Assembly (NCBI GenBank): GCA_025060635.1
Contig: JANXBN010000001.1
Coordinates: 248,001-312,000, forward strand
Length of the DNA stretch: 64,000 bases
Direction: 5' to 3'
Source: Candidatus Kryptonium sp.
GTDB lineage: Bacteria; Bacteroidota; Ignavibacteria; Kryptoniales; Kryptoniaceae
Under the pieces are notes generated by a model. It was given only the letters and a program-made list of their open reading frames with translations. It had not been told where the DNA came from and made no database searches. Positions within the stretch are counted from its first letter, which is position 1, and each line of letters starts with the position of its first letter. A program made the translations under genes and the position numbers. Shown piece after piece: positions 56,675-64,000 of this stretch.

Positions 56675-57712
56675 ATGCCACAGGCGAGGAAGAAGGGTTT
56701 GGAAATAACACCAGAGTTAATTTCGTTGATAACGAGGTTAATTGATGAAAAGATGCAGGCAATATATGTAGGGCGTAGTGAGTTTGCCGAGTTAAAAGAA
56801 TTAGTTGGACAAACGAGCCAAAATCTTTCTTATCTTTCCGAGATCCAGCGGAGATCTCAAGAGGAATTTGTGTCATTTAGGAAAACAACAGAAGAAAACT
56901 TTAATCGGGTTTGGGAAAGTATAAATCAGTTGGTTGAAGCGCAAAGAAGAACAGAGGAGAGTTTGGATTCTTTCAAGCGTGAGACGGCGGAGAATTTCAA
57001 GCGAGTTTGGGAAAGTATAAACCAACTTTCGGAAGCACAGAGAAGAACGGAGGAGAGTTTGGAATTTTTCAAGCGTGAGACGTCGGAGAATTTCAAGCGA
57101 GTTTGGGAAAGCATAAACCAACTTTCAGAAGCGCAGAGAAGAACAGAAGAAAGATTAAATCAACTAGCTGAAGCACAGAGAAGAACGGAGGAAAGATTGA
57201 ATCAGCTTGCAATTAAAGTAGAACAATTAGCTGAGGCGCAAAGGAAAACGGAAGAGAGGTTAATCTGGCTAATAAACGAACACGAAAGGACACGAGAAAT
57301 CCTCGCTGGAATTTCAGATACCGTCGGCTATGGGCTTGAAGATAAAGTTATGCTCTTTGCGAAAAAATTTGCAAAGTATGAGTATGGAGTTGAAGCTGAA
57401 ATAGTTGACCGAAGGAATGTGGTTTATCCCGATGGAAGGTATGATGAGGTGAACATCTATATTGAAGGGAAGAAAAATGGAGAAAAAGTTTACATAATAG
57501 GTGAATGTAAGTCAAGGCCGAGCAAAAGAGAGATAGAAAAACTTGCAAAGAAGATGGAAAGGTTGAGAAGTTATTTAAATGCCGATGTTTACGCCTTTGT
57601 CGTTGGTTATTATTTTTCGCCTGAAGTTGAAACATATTTGCGTGAAGAATATCCCAACATAAGAGCGTTCAAGAGCTTTGAATTTGAGATGAAGTATGGT
57701 GAAAAAGTTTAA
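56675..57712 (+). CDS. Coiled-coil repeat protein with PD-(D/E)xK nuclease-like C-terminus (DUF3782-like)
   Basis: 345 residues, no signal or membrane segment. A long coiled coil (about 50-225) consists of tandem 32-residue units (ENFKRVWESINQLSEAQRRTEE) that pass into 14-residue units (LAEAQRRTEERLNQ). The C-terminal domain (about 230-345) has YDEVNIYIE followed by IIGECKSRPSKREIEKL, which fits the D...ExK core of restriction-like nucleases. I associate similar proteins with thermophiles (DUF3782). Function unknown; a DNA-processing role is inference. Not clearly part of an operon; mutS follows 36 bases later. Confidence 0.78.
   Translation: MPQARKKGLEITPELISLITRLIDEKMQAIYVGRSEFAELKELVGQTSQNLSYLSEIQRRSQEEFVSFRKTTEENFNRVWESINQLVEAQRRTEESLDSFKRETAENFKRVWESINQLSEAQRRTEESLEFFKRETSENFKRVWESINQLSEAQRRTEERLNQLAEAQRRTEERLNQLAIKVEQLAEAQRKTEERLIWLINEHERTREILAGISDTVGYGLEDKVMLFAKKFAKYEYGVEAEIVDRRNVVYPDGRYDEVNIYIEGKKNGEKVYIIGECKSRPSKREIEKLAKKMERLRSYLNADVYAFVVGYYFSPEVETYLREEYPNIRAFKSFEFEMKYGEKV
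56888..57079 (+). repeat. Tandem 96-base coding repeat
   Basis: Two full units (56888-56983 and 56984-57079) and a third partial one from 57080 are nearly identical at DNA level and encode 32 residues each. After base 57165 the repeat shortens to 42-base units. Near identity at DNA level suggests recent duplication and length instability. Confidence 0.85.
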
Positions 57713-57748
57713 TGTTCCAGGGATTGTCAAAATAAATTTTTTGCTACT

Positions 57749-60385
57749 ATGTCAACGCCATTGATGAGACAGTATAGAAAGATAAAAGCGCAATATCCTG
57801 ATGCGATAGTTTTGTTTAGAATGGGGGATTTTTACGAAACATTTGAAGAAGATGCAAAGATAACCGCAAAGGTCCTCGGCATAGCTTTAACGAGAAGGGC
57901 AAACGGAGCTGCAGCTGATGTCCCGCTTGCTGGTTTCCCTCATCATGCGCTTGACACATATCTTCCGAAGCTTGTTAAAGCTGGATATAAAGTCGCAATT
58001 TGCGAGCAACTTGAAGACCCAAAGTTTGCCAAAGGGATCGTAAAAAGAGATGTGATTGAAATCGTAACCCCAGGAGTTGCGGTTATTGATAAACTTCTTG
58101 ATAATAGGGCGAACAATTTCGTTTGTGCTTTGTCTTTCAAAGATAGAAAAGTTGGGGTCGCTTTCGCTGATGTCTCAACTGGGGAATTTTATACGAGCGA
58201 GATTTATCTTGAAGAACTTCCAAATTTGCTTGATACGATAACTCCAAGTGAAATTATTTACAGTAAATCTTCAAAAAGTTTGTTGGAACAAACTCTTGAA
58301 AAAGTTCAAACAAAGCCAGCGCTAACAAGGCTGGAAGATTGGATTTTTAAGTATGATTATGCATTTGAGGTTTTGACAAATCATTTTCAAACTCAATCCT
58401 TGAAAGGTTTTGGCATTGAAGAGCTTGAACTTGGAATTATTTCCGCTGGCGCAGTTTTGCATTATCTTCAAGAGACACAAAGGACGAGGTTAACTCACAT
58501 AAGGAAAATTTCACGATATGACAACAGCGATTATATGGTTCTTGATCCCGCAACGAAGCGAAATCTTGAAATAGCCACTTCATATTCAGGTGAAACAACA
58601 TATGGGACTCTTTTTTCAATCATTGATAAAACTCAAACCCCGATGGGGGCACGACTTTTAAAAAAATGGGTTTTGAGACCTTTAAAGAAACTTGAACCAA
58701 TTCAAAAACGACTTGAAGCTGTTAAGGAACTTTACGAAAATCAAAAGTTAAGAAAAGAACTTTATGAAATTCTCGGCGAGATCGGTGATATTGAAAGATT
58801 GATTTCAAGGATCGCAATCCGTGCGCATCTTCCGGGGACAACAGGGAGAGCGAACCCAAGAGATATGATAAATCTAAAAGAATCCCTCAAAAAAATTCCA
58901 AAGATAAAGTCCCTTCTTGTTGATGCGAAATCCGAGACGCTCCAGAAAATTTCAAAACTTCTAAATCCGTTGGAAAATGCGGTCTCTTTAATAGAAAGCG
59001 CAATCGTTGATGATCCACCTGCAACTGTTTCAGATGGCGGAGTTATAAGAGATGGATATAATCCTGAACTTGACGAACTTCGCTATATTACTCGTTCAAG
59101 CAAAGAATTAATAGCAAATTTACAGCAAAAGGAAAGAGAGAGAACGGGGATCCCGAGTTTGAAGATTGATTATAATTCTGTTTTCGGATATTACATTGAG
59201 GTCACGAAACCACATCTTGACAAAGTTCCGCCAGATTACATTCGCAAGCAGACGCTTGTAAATGCAGAGAGATTTATAACACCCGAATTAAAAGAGTATG
59301 AAGAAAAAATTCTCACTGCGGAAGAAAAGATCTCGGCTCTTGAAGCAGAGCTTTTTAATCAGTTAAGAGAGAAAATTTCCGAACATACCGAAGCGATACA
59401 GAAAAATGCACAACTTCTTGCGATGCTTGATTGCTTCGTCTCGCTTGCGGAGGTTGCCGTTGAAAACAACTATACTTGTCCAATAGTTGATGAAAGCGAT
59501 GTTATAGAGATAAAAGACGGAAGACATCCGGTTGTAGAAAAAATTTTACCTGCTGGTGAGAGATTCGTTCCAAACAGCGTTTATCTTGATAATTCTGAAA
59601 ATCAAATTTTGATAATCACAGGGCCGAATATGTCTGGTAAGAGCGTATTTTTGCGTCAGGTGGGTTTAATTGTTTTGCTTGCTCAAATCGGAAGTTTCGT
59701 CCCGGCAAGTTATGCGAGGATTGGAATTGTTGATAGAATTTTCACAAGGGTTGGGGCATCTGATAACATCGCTGGTGGTGAGAGCACCTTTTTAGTTGAA
59801 ATGCATGAGATGGCAAACATTTTGAACAACGCAACACCGAAAAGTTTAATTTTACTTGATGAAGTTGGACGAGGTACAAGTACATTTGATGGTATTTCAA
59901 TCGCATGGGCTATAACCGAGTATTTGCACGAGAATCCAAAGGTCAGAGCTAAAACCATTTTCGCAACGCATTATCACGAGCTGAATGAACTTGCGGAGAT
60001 ATTTCCGCGCATAAAGAACTTCAAAGCGGATGTGAGAGAAGTCGGAGATAAAATCATATTCCTTCACAAGATAGTTCCTGGATACGCAGACCACAGCTAT
60101 GGCATTGAAGTTGCAAAAATGGCTGGGCTTCCGAAGGAGGTAACGGAAAGAGCAAAGGAAATTTTGATGAATTTAGAGCAAAAAGAGTTAACACCGCATG
60201 AGAAATCAAAGAAGAAAATTTCAAAAGAAGCACTGCGAGAAAAATTCCAAATAAGTTTGTTTGAACTAAACGACAGCAAATTAAGGGATGAAATCTTGAA
60301 CCTTGACATAGACAACATGACCCCGATTCAAGCATTAATGAAACTTCATGAGTTGAGGGGGAAGATAAAGAGCGGGGAATTGTAA
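57749..60385 (+). CDS. mutS: DNA mismatch repair protein MutS
   Basis: 878 residues, MutS1 type. Mismatch-binding F-x-E motif in RMGDFYETF (about residue 35), connector, core, clamp and ATPase domains with Walker A TGPNMSGKSVFLRQ, Walker B LILLDEVGRGTSTFDG and the signature ATHYHELNEL. C-terminal helix-turn-helix follows (EILNLDIDNMTPIQALMKLHEL), the MutS dimer/tetramer tail. No mutL in the window. Confidence 0.97.
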   Translation: MSTPLMRQYRKIKAQYPDAIVLFRMGDFYETFEEDAKITAKVLGIALTRRANGAAADVPLAGFPHHALDTYLPKLVKAGYKVAICEQLEDPKFAKGIVKRDVIEIVTPGVAVIDKLLDNRANNFVCALSFKDRKVGVAFADVSTGEFYTSEIYLEELPNLLDTITPSEIIYSKSSKSLLEQTLEKVQTKPALTRLEDWIFKYDYAFEVLTNHFQTQSLKGFGIEELELGIISAGAVLHYLQETQRTRLTHIRKISRYDNSDYMVLDPATKRNLEIATSYSGETTYGTLFSIIDKTQTPMGARLLKKWVLRPLKKLEPIQKRLEAVKELYENQKLRKELYEILGEIGDIERLISRIAIRAHLPGTTGRANPRDMINLKESLKKIPKIKSLLVDAKSETLQKISKLLNPLENAVSLIESAIVDDPPATVSDGGVIRDGYNPELDELRYITRSSKELIANLQQKERERTGIPSLKIDYNSVFGYYIEVTKPHLDKVPPDYIRKQTLVNAERFITPELKEYEEKILTAEEKISALEAELFNQLREKISEHTEAIQKNAQLLAMLDCFVSLAEVAVENNYTCPIVDESDVIEIKDGRHPVVEKILPAGERFVPNSVYLDNSENQILIITGPNMSGKSVFLRQVGLIVLLAQIGSFVPASYARIGIVDRIFTRVGASDNIAGGESTFLVEMHEMANILNNATPKSLILLDEVGRGTSTFDGISIAWAITEYLHENPKVRAKTIFATHYHELNELAEIFPRIKNFKADVREVGDKIIFLHKIVPGYADHSYGIEVAKMAGLPKEVTERAKEILMNLEQKELTPHEKSKKKISKEALREKFQISLFELNDSKLRDEILNLDIDNMTPIQALMKLHELRGKIKSGEL

Positions 60386-60399
60386 GCCTTCTAAATTTT

Positions 60400-60436
60400 G
60401 TTTCAATATTCAACATTGCGTTTCACATATTGAGAC
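60400..60436. promoter_or_regulatory. Long inverted repeat upstream of iclR, possible operator
   Basis: GTTTCAATAT (60400-60409) and ATATTGAGAC (60427-60436) are inverted with 9 of 10 matches, separated by 17 bases. It lies just upstream of the -35 element of the IclR gene, where IclR proteins often bind. Confidence 0.45.
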
Positions 60437-60453
60437 AGTGAAAACTTTAACTC

Positions 60454-60482
60454 TTGACAAAGTAGCCATCGTTTCTTAACTT
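60454..60482 (+). promoter_or_regulatory. Meta-pathway operon promoter
   Basis: TTGACA at 60454-60459, 17-base spacer, TAACTT at 60477-60482, 30 bases before the IclR start codon. A perfect -35 with a moderate -10. Confidence 0.65.
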
Positions 60483-60512
60483 GCCTTCAGAAAAATTTAA
60501 TAACCTTATTTT

Positions 60513-61295
60513 ATGAAAGGAACACCGAACAATAATTCAATTGAAAGGGCGTTTGCAATTTTATCCGTCTTTGCACAGAATGGGAAATTTGAGCTCGGTG
60601 TGGGGGAGATAAGCAAAATTTTAAAAATGCATAAAAGCACAGTCCATAGATTCCTTCGCTCAATGGAGAAACTTGGGGTCGTTGAGAAAAGCGAAGAAAC
60701 AGGGAAATATCGGTTGGGCTTAAAACTTTATGAGCTCGGAAACAGCGTATCCTTAAAAAAGATCATGGTTGACAGGGCAAGGATTTATCTTGAAGATCTT
60801 CATTGGTATCTAAATGAAACCGTTCATTTCGCAACGCTTAAAAATGGCGAGGTTGTGTATCTTGACAAGATAATAGCCGATAGAAACTTTGTTATAATCT
60901 CGGAGGTGGGCAGGCGTCTTCCCGCACATTGCACTGGGCTTGGCAAAGCAATGCTTGCGTTTTTGCCAGAGGATAAAGCTAAAAGAATCATAAGGGAGAA
61001 GGGACTTAAAAGGTTTACCAAAAACACGATAACAGATAAGAAAAAATTTTTTGAGGAATTAAAAAGAATAAGAGAGCGTGGCTATGCGATAGATAATGAG
61101 GAAATTGAAGATGGCTTGAGATGTATTGCTGCGCCTGTTTTCAATGGGGAAGGAGTGGTGATAGCAGCTGTGAGCGTTTCTGGACCATCAAGCCGAATTA
61201 ATGAGTCCGTTTACGATGAATATTCAAAATGCGTGATGAAGACAGCAAAACTAATTTCAGAGGAACTTAAAAACATAGATTTGAGGTTGATTTAA
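60513..61295 (+). CDS. IclR family transcriptional regulator
   Basis: 260 residues: N-terminal winged helix-turn-helix (about 8-70, VGEISKILKMHKSTVHRFLRSM) and IclR effector-binding domain (80-255) with LPAHCTGLGKAMLAFLP and GLRCIAAPVFNGEG. IclR proteins control aromatic degradation operons in many bacteria (PcaR, PobR, MhpR groups). The stop shares a base with the dehydrogenase start, so regulator and enzymes are one transcript. Confidence 0.93.
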   Translation: MKGTPNNNSIERAFAILSVFAQNGKFELGVGEISKILKMHKSTVHRFLRSMEKLGVVEKSEETGKYRLGLKLYELGNSVSLKKIMVDRARIYLEDLHWYLNETVHFATLKNGEVVYLDKIIADRNFVIISEVGRRLPAHCTGLGKAMLAFLPEDKAKRIIREKGLKRFTKNTITDKKKFFEELKRIRERGYAIDNEEIEDGLRCIAAPVFNGEGVVIAAVSVSGPSSRINESVYDEYSKCVMKTAKLISEELKNIDLRLI

Positions 61296-62797
61296 TGTCT
61301 GAAGTAAATGAATTAACACAGAAAAAAACATCCATCCGCAATGGGGTCATTGAGTTGAAAAATTTCATCGGTGGGAAATTTGTTGATTCTGTCAGTGGGA
61401 AAAGATTTGAAAGTAAGTATCCTGCGACAAATGAGGTGATAGCCACTGTTCCAGAAAGTGGCAAGGAAGATGTTGAAATGGCTGTTAAATCTGCGCTTGA
61501 AGCTTTCAAGGTCTGGGGGAAGATGCCAGTTAAGGAAAGAAGCAAATACTTGATGAGGATTTCCGAAATTATTATGTCAAGAATTGATGAACTTTCATAT
61601 CTTGAATCAATAGATGTCGGAAAGCCGATAAAGCTTTCAAAGGGGATGGAGATACCGCGAGCATCTTATAATTTTTCGTTCTTCGCTGAGTTTGCGAAAT
61701 ATGTTCATACCGAATTTTATGAAACGGACGATCGCGGAGCTATAAACTATGTCTTGAGGCGACCGGTTGGAGTTGCTGGACTTATAACACCTTGGAATCT
61801 CCCGCTTTTATTGACGACTTGGAAAGTTGCTCCGTGTCTTGCAGCAGGAAATACATGCATAATAAAACCTTCCGAACTTACTCCGATAACTGCTACAAAA
61901 TTGGCTGAAATAGCAGCTGAAGCTGGTCTTCCTGATGGAGTTTTAAATGTCGTCCACGGTTTCGGACCAAATTCAGCTGGTGAATTCATTGTTGCACATC
62001 CCGATGTGAAGTTGATCTCACTTACTGGGGAAACAACGACTGGGCAGGCGATAATGCGAATCGCTTCACAACATCTTAAAAAGCTTTCATTTGAACTCGG
62101 TGGTAAAAATCCAAATATCATCTTCGCTGACGCTGATATTGAACAAGCACTTGATGTGACAATTCAGTCAAGCTTTTCAAATCAAGGTGAGGTTTGTTTG
62201 TGTGGTTCAAGAATTTATGTTGAAAGAAAAATCTATGATGAATTTGTTGAAAAACTCGTTGAACGCGCAAAGAAAATAAAAGTTGGCGATCCACTTGACT
62301 TTGAAACAGAGATGGGGGCATTGATAAGTGAGGAACACCTTCAGAAAGTGCGCACCTACCTTGAGATAGCTGTAGCAGAGGGTGGAAAAATTTTAACAGG
62401 TGGAAAAACTCCAGAGCACCTTCCAGATAAATTCAAAACAGGAAATTGGCTTGAACCTACCGTCATAGTGGGGTTAAATGATAATTGTAGGGTTATCAAA
62501 GAAGAAATTTTCGGTCCAGTTGTGACCGTTTCGCCATTTGATACCGAAGAAGAAGTTATCCAAAGGGCAAACAACACTCACTATGGATTAAGCGCAACCA
62601 TATGGACAAGAGACCTAACAAGAGCACATCGCGTTGCCGGACAAATTGAAGCAGGTGTTATTTGGATCAACACTTGGTTTTTAAGGGATTTAAGAACACC
62701 GTTTGGCGGAATGAAGATGAGTGGAATTGGAAGAGAGGGTGGGATTTACAGCTTTGAGTTTTATACGGAGCTGAAAAATGTGTGCATAAAGTTGTGA
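61295..62797 (+). CDS. 2-hydroxymuconate/aminomuconate semialdehyde dehydrogenase-like ALDH
   Basis: 500 residues, NAD-dependent aldehyde dehydrogenase. Catalytic Cys in the NQGEVCLCGSRIYVER block, Glu in FELGGKNPNIIF, and TPWNLPLLLTTWKVAPCLAAGN are visible. The double-Cys GEVCLCGSRI form is typical of the ALDH8/DmpC-AmnC-XylG branch acting on 2-hydroxymuconic or 2-aminomuconic semialdehyde, in line with its neighbours. A betaine-aldehyde type enzyme cannot be excluded on motifs alone. Confidence 0.88.
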   Translation: MSEVNELTQKKTSIRNGVIELKNFIGGKFVDSVSGKRFESKYPATNEVIATVPESGKEDVEMAVKSALEAFKVWGKMPVKERSKYLMRISEIIMSRIDELSYLESIDVGKPIKLSKGMEIPRASYNFSFFAEFAKYVHTEFYETDDRGAINYVLRRPVGVAGLITPWNLPLLLTTWKVAPCLAAGNTCIIKPSELTPITATKLAEIAAEAGLPDGVLNVVHGFGPNSAGEFIVAHPDVKLISLTGETTTGQAIMRIASQHLKKLSFELGGKNPNIIFADADIEQALDVTIQSSFSNQGEVCLCGSRIYVERKIYDEFVEKLVERAKKIKVGDPLDFETEMGALISEEHLQKVRTYLEIAVAEGGKILTGGKTPEHLPDKFKTGNWLEPTVIVGLNDNCRVIKEEIFGPVVTVSPFDTEEEVIQRANNTHYGLSATIWTRDLTRAHRVAGQIEAGVIWINTWFLRDLRTPFGGMKMSGIGREGGIYSFEFYTELKNVCIKL

Positions 62798-62868
62798 ATT
62801 GTGTCTTTTGGAGTTTCTTAAGAGATAAAATTTTCTCCCTTGGCTTTCTAAAATAATTTTTCAGCGTC

Positions 62869-63648
62869 ATGCAGGATTATATTAAAAAATTTGCGGAAGA
62901 GCTGTATTTTGCTGAATTAAATTTAACGCCGATTGAACCGCTGACATCAAAAAACGGGGCTATAACAATTGAGGAAGCATACAAAATCCAGCGCGTAAAT
63001 GTTGAGAGAAAACTAAAAAACGGTTTTAGAATCAAAGGAAAGAAAATTGGGATCACAAGTTTTGCGGTTCAAAAGATGTTAAATGTAAATCAACCTGACT
63101 TCGGTTATCTTTTTGATACGATGTATATTGAAGATGGAGGCGTTGTCAAACTTAACAGCTTAATTCAGCCAAGGGTTGAGGGTGAGATTGCGTTTGTGAT
63201 TGGGAAAGATTTAATAGGTCCAGGGATTACAGAGGTAGATGTTTTAAGGGCGACTGAATTCGTTGTTCCTTCAATTGAAATAGTTGATAGCAGGATTAAA
63301 GATTGGAAAATAAAGATTCAGGATACGATCGCTGATAATGCTTCGTCTGCTTTGTTTGTTCTCGGGGGAAAGAAAACGATGATTGATAATCTTGATTTAA
63401 GATGTTTAGGTATGATACTTGAACAAAATGGCGATGTAGTTGTTTCAGGTGCTGGAGCAGCATCGCTTGGCAATCCTGTGAAGGCGGTTGCTTGGCTTGC
63501 GAACAAACTCGCTGAATTTGGAGAATATCTAAAATCTGGTGAAATCATCCTTTCTGGTTCGCTTGGTCAACTCGTGGTTCCAAAAAAAGGTGATTTCTTC
63601 AAAGTTACAATCCAAAAACTTGGAAGCGTAAGCGTAAAATTTGAATAA
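62869..63648 (+). CDS. 2-oxopent-4-enoate hydratase / 4-oxalocrotonate decarboxylase family
   Basis: 259 residues, fumarylacetoacetase-related fold. Alignable to MhpD/DmpE/DmpH across the length: YKIQRVNVERKL, GKKIGITSFAVQKML, QPDFGYLFDTM, metal ligands in PRVEGEIAFV, EIVDSRIKDW, DTIADNASS and GSLGQLV. Hydratase and decarboxylase members are homologous and hard to separate by reading; after a semialdehyde dehydrogenase, either step (decarboxylation of 4-oxalocrotonate or hydration of 2-oxopent-4-enoate) is sensible. Confidence 0.87.
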   Translation: MQDYIKKFAEELYFAELNLTPIEPLTSKNGAITIEEAYKIQRVNVERKLKNGFRIKGKKIGITSFAVQKMLNVNQPDFGYLFDTMYIEDGGVVKLNSLIQPRVEGEIAFVIGKDLIGPGITEVDVLRATEFVVPSIEIVDSRIKDWKIKIQDTIADNASSALFVLGGKKTMIDNLDLRCLGMILEQNGDVVVSGAGAASLGNPVKAVAWLANKLAEFGEYLKSGEIILSGSLGQLVVPKKGDFFKVTIQKLGSVSVKFE

Positions 63649-63659
63649 GGGTTGGTAAA

Positions 63660-63920
63660 ATGTATGCAAGATTTACAAGGTTTCTTGATAAATTTGTTGA
63701 ATTTCGGTTATCTCATTACTCTGATTGGCTTGAGTCGGGCGAGCTTGTGATGCCATATGCGATATTTGAAGATTTCAGGGTTAGAAATAAAATCGTTCTT
63801 GTTGCAGATACCGAGGAAGATAGGAAAAAGATAAGCGAGTATCTTCAGCATCTTGTGAGATTAAATATAAAATCGCCCGATGAGATTGACTTAGATGAAT
63901 ATTTCCCAACAAAATTTTGA
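63660..63920 (+). CDS. 86-residue protein of unknown function in meta-pathway operon
   Basis: Not recognised. Small acidic protein without signal or membrane segment; notable stretches are DWLESGELVMPYAIFEDF, KIVLVADTEEDRKKISEYL and a tail DEIDLDEYFPTKF. It starts 11 bases after the hydratase-family gene and ends 8 bases before the acetaldehyde dehydrogenase gene, so co-expression with the pathway is likely. It is not a tautomerase (no N-terminal Pro after Met) and not a ferredoxin (no Cys). Confidence 0.75.
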   Translation: MYARFTRFLDKFVEFRLSHYSDWLESGELVMPYAIFEDFRVRNKIVLVADTEEDRKKISEYLQHLVRLNIKSPDEIDLDEYFPTKF

Positions 63921-63928
63921 AATTTGAA

Positions 63929-64000
63929 ATGTCAACTAACTCGGTAAATGGAAAGGTTAAATGCGCAATCGTCGGAAGCGGAAACATAGGGACGGATCTT
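63929..64000 (+). CDS. mhpF: Acetaldehyde dehydrogenase (acetylating), 5' fragment
   Basis: Only 24 codons lie inside the window. KCAIVGSGNIGTDL is the NAD-binding start of MhpF/DmpF/BphJ, which turns acetaldehyde into acetyl-CoA and is normally coupled to 4-hydroxy-2-oxovalerate aldolase. The call rests on this motif and on the gene order, which predicts the aldolase next. Confidence 0.8.
   Translation, partial: MSTNSVNGKVKCAIVGSGNIGTDL

Noticed and set aside
56888-57250. CRISPR-like or satellite repeat array
   Set aside because: The repeats are contiguous, in frame and encode a regular coiled coil; there are no unique spacers.

Overview
The window comes from a bacterial chromosome of the FCB (Fibrobacteres-Chlorobi-Bacteroidetes) type, AT-rich in composition. 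Four observations point there. A secreted M23 peptidase ends in a type IX secretion (Por) sorting domain of the YPNPFN...VYDLLGREV kind. There is a large TonB-dependent receptor with a carboxypeptidase-regulatory N-terminus. Several promoters have a TAnnTTTG/A -10 region. The gene order zapA - 6S-like RNA - rny is one I associate with this group. Proteins rich in Lys, Glu and Ile, with Arg encoded largely by AGA/AGG, suggest a thermophile; relatives of Candidatus Kryptonia or Ignavibacteria are plausible, but the genus cannot be fixed from sequence reading alone. No transposon, prophage or CRISPR array was seen, and no stretch over 300 bases lacks a gene.

Region 1 (1-3.7 kb): the 3' part of mfd runs convergently into, and overlaps, a lexA homologue whose cleavage site and Ser/Lys catalytic pair are all substituted, although a LexA box persists in its promoter. 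Region 2 (3.7-20.7 kb, + strand): a complete, tightly overlapping dcw cluster for division and cell wall synthesis (mraZ-rsmH-ftsL-ftsI-murE-murF-mraY-murD-ftsW-murG-murC-murB-ftsQ-ftsA-ftsZ), headed by a promoter and three MraZ boxes and followed by a pterin dehydratase gene and tRNA-Leu(GAG). Region 3 (20.9-27.2 kb, +): a haem operon, hemX-like-hemA-hemC-hemD-hemE-hemN.

Region 4 (27.2-45.8 kb, mostly - strand): HNH nuclease, NlpC/P60 peptidase and tRNA-Lys (+); two overlapping aminotransferases with coaE; then, in transcription order, thrS - small membrane coiled-coil gene - infC - rpmI - rplT - (terminator/attenuator) - pheS - pheT - coiled-coil gene - zapA - 6S-like RNA - rny. Enolase and the TonB-dependent receptor lie upstream. 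infC appears to start at a non-canonical AUC or AUA codon, as infC starts at a rare codon in E. coli. Region 5 (46-60.4 kb, mostly +): thiI, the T9SS-exported M23 peptidase, a 3-hydroxyisobutyrate-dehydrogenase-family reductase, a GH18-like lipoprotein, an S9 peptidase, an M16 peptidase pair, a radical SAM protein, tRNA-Arg(CCU) (-), a repeat coiled-coil/nuclease-like protein and mutS.

Region 6 (60.4-64 kb, +): an IclR regulator with a long inverted repeat at its promoter, then a semialdehyde dehydrogenase, a 2-oxopent-4-enoate hydratase-family enzyme, an unrecognised 86-residue protein and the first 24 codons of an acetylating acetaldehyde dehydrogenase. This is the lower part of a meta-cleavage (catechol-type) aromatic pathway, cut by the window end.

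The strongest leads are the LexA homologue that looks unable to cleave itself, the 6S-like RNA abutting zapA, the non-canonical infC start, the shared promoter architecture and the meta-pathway operon with an unknown small gene.
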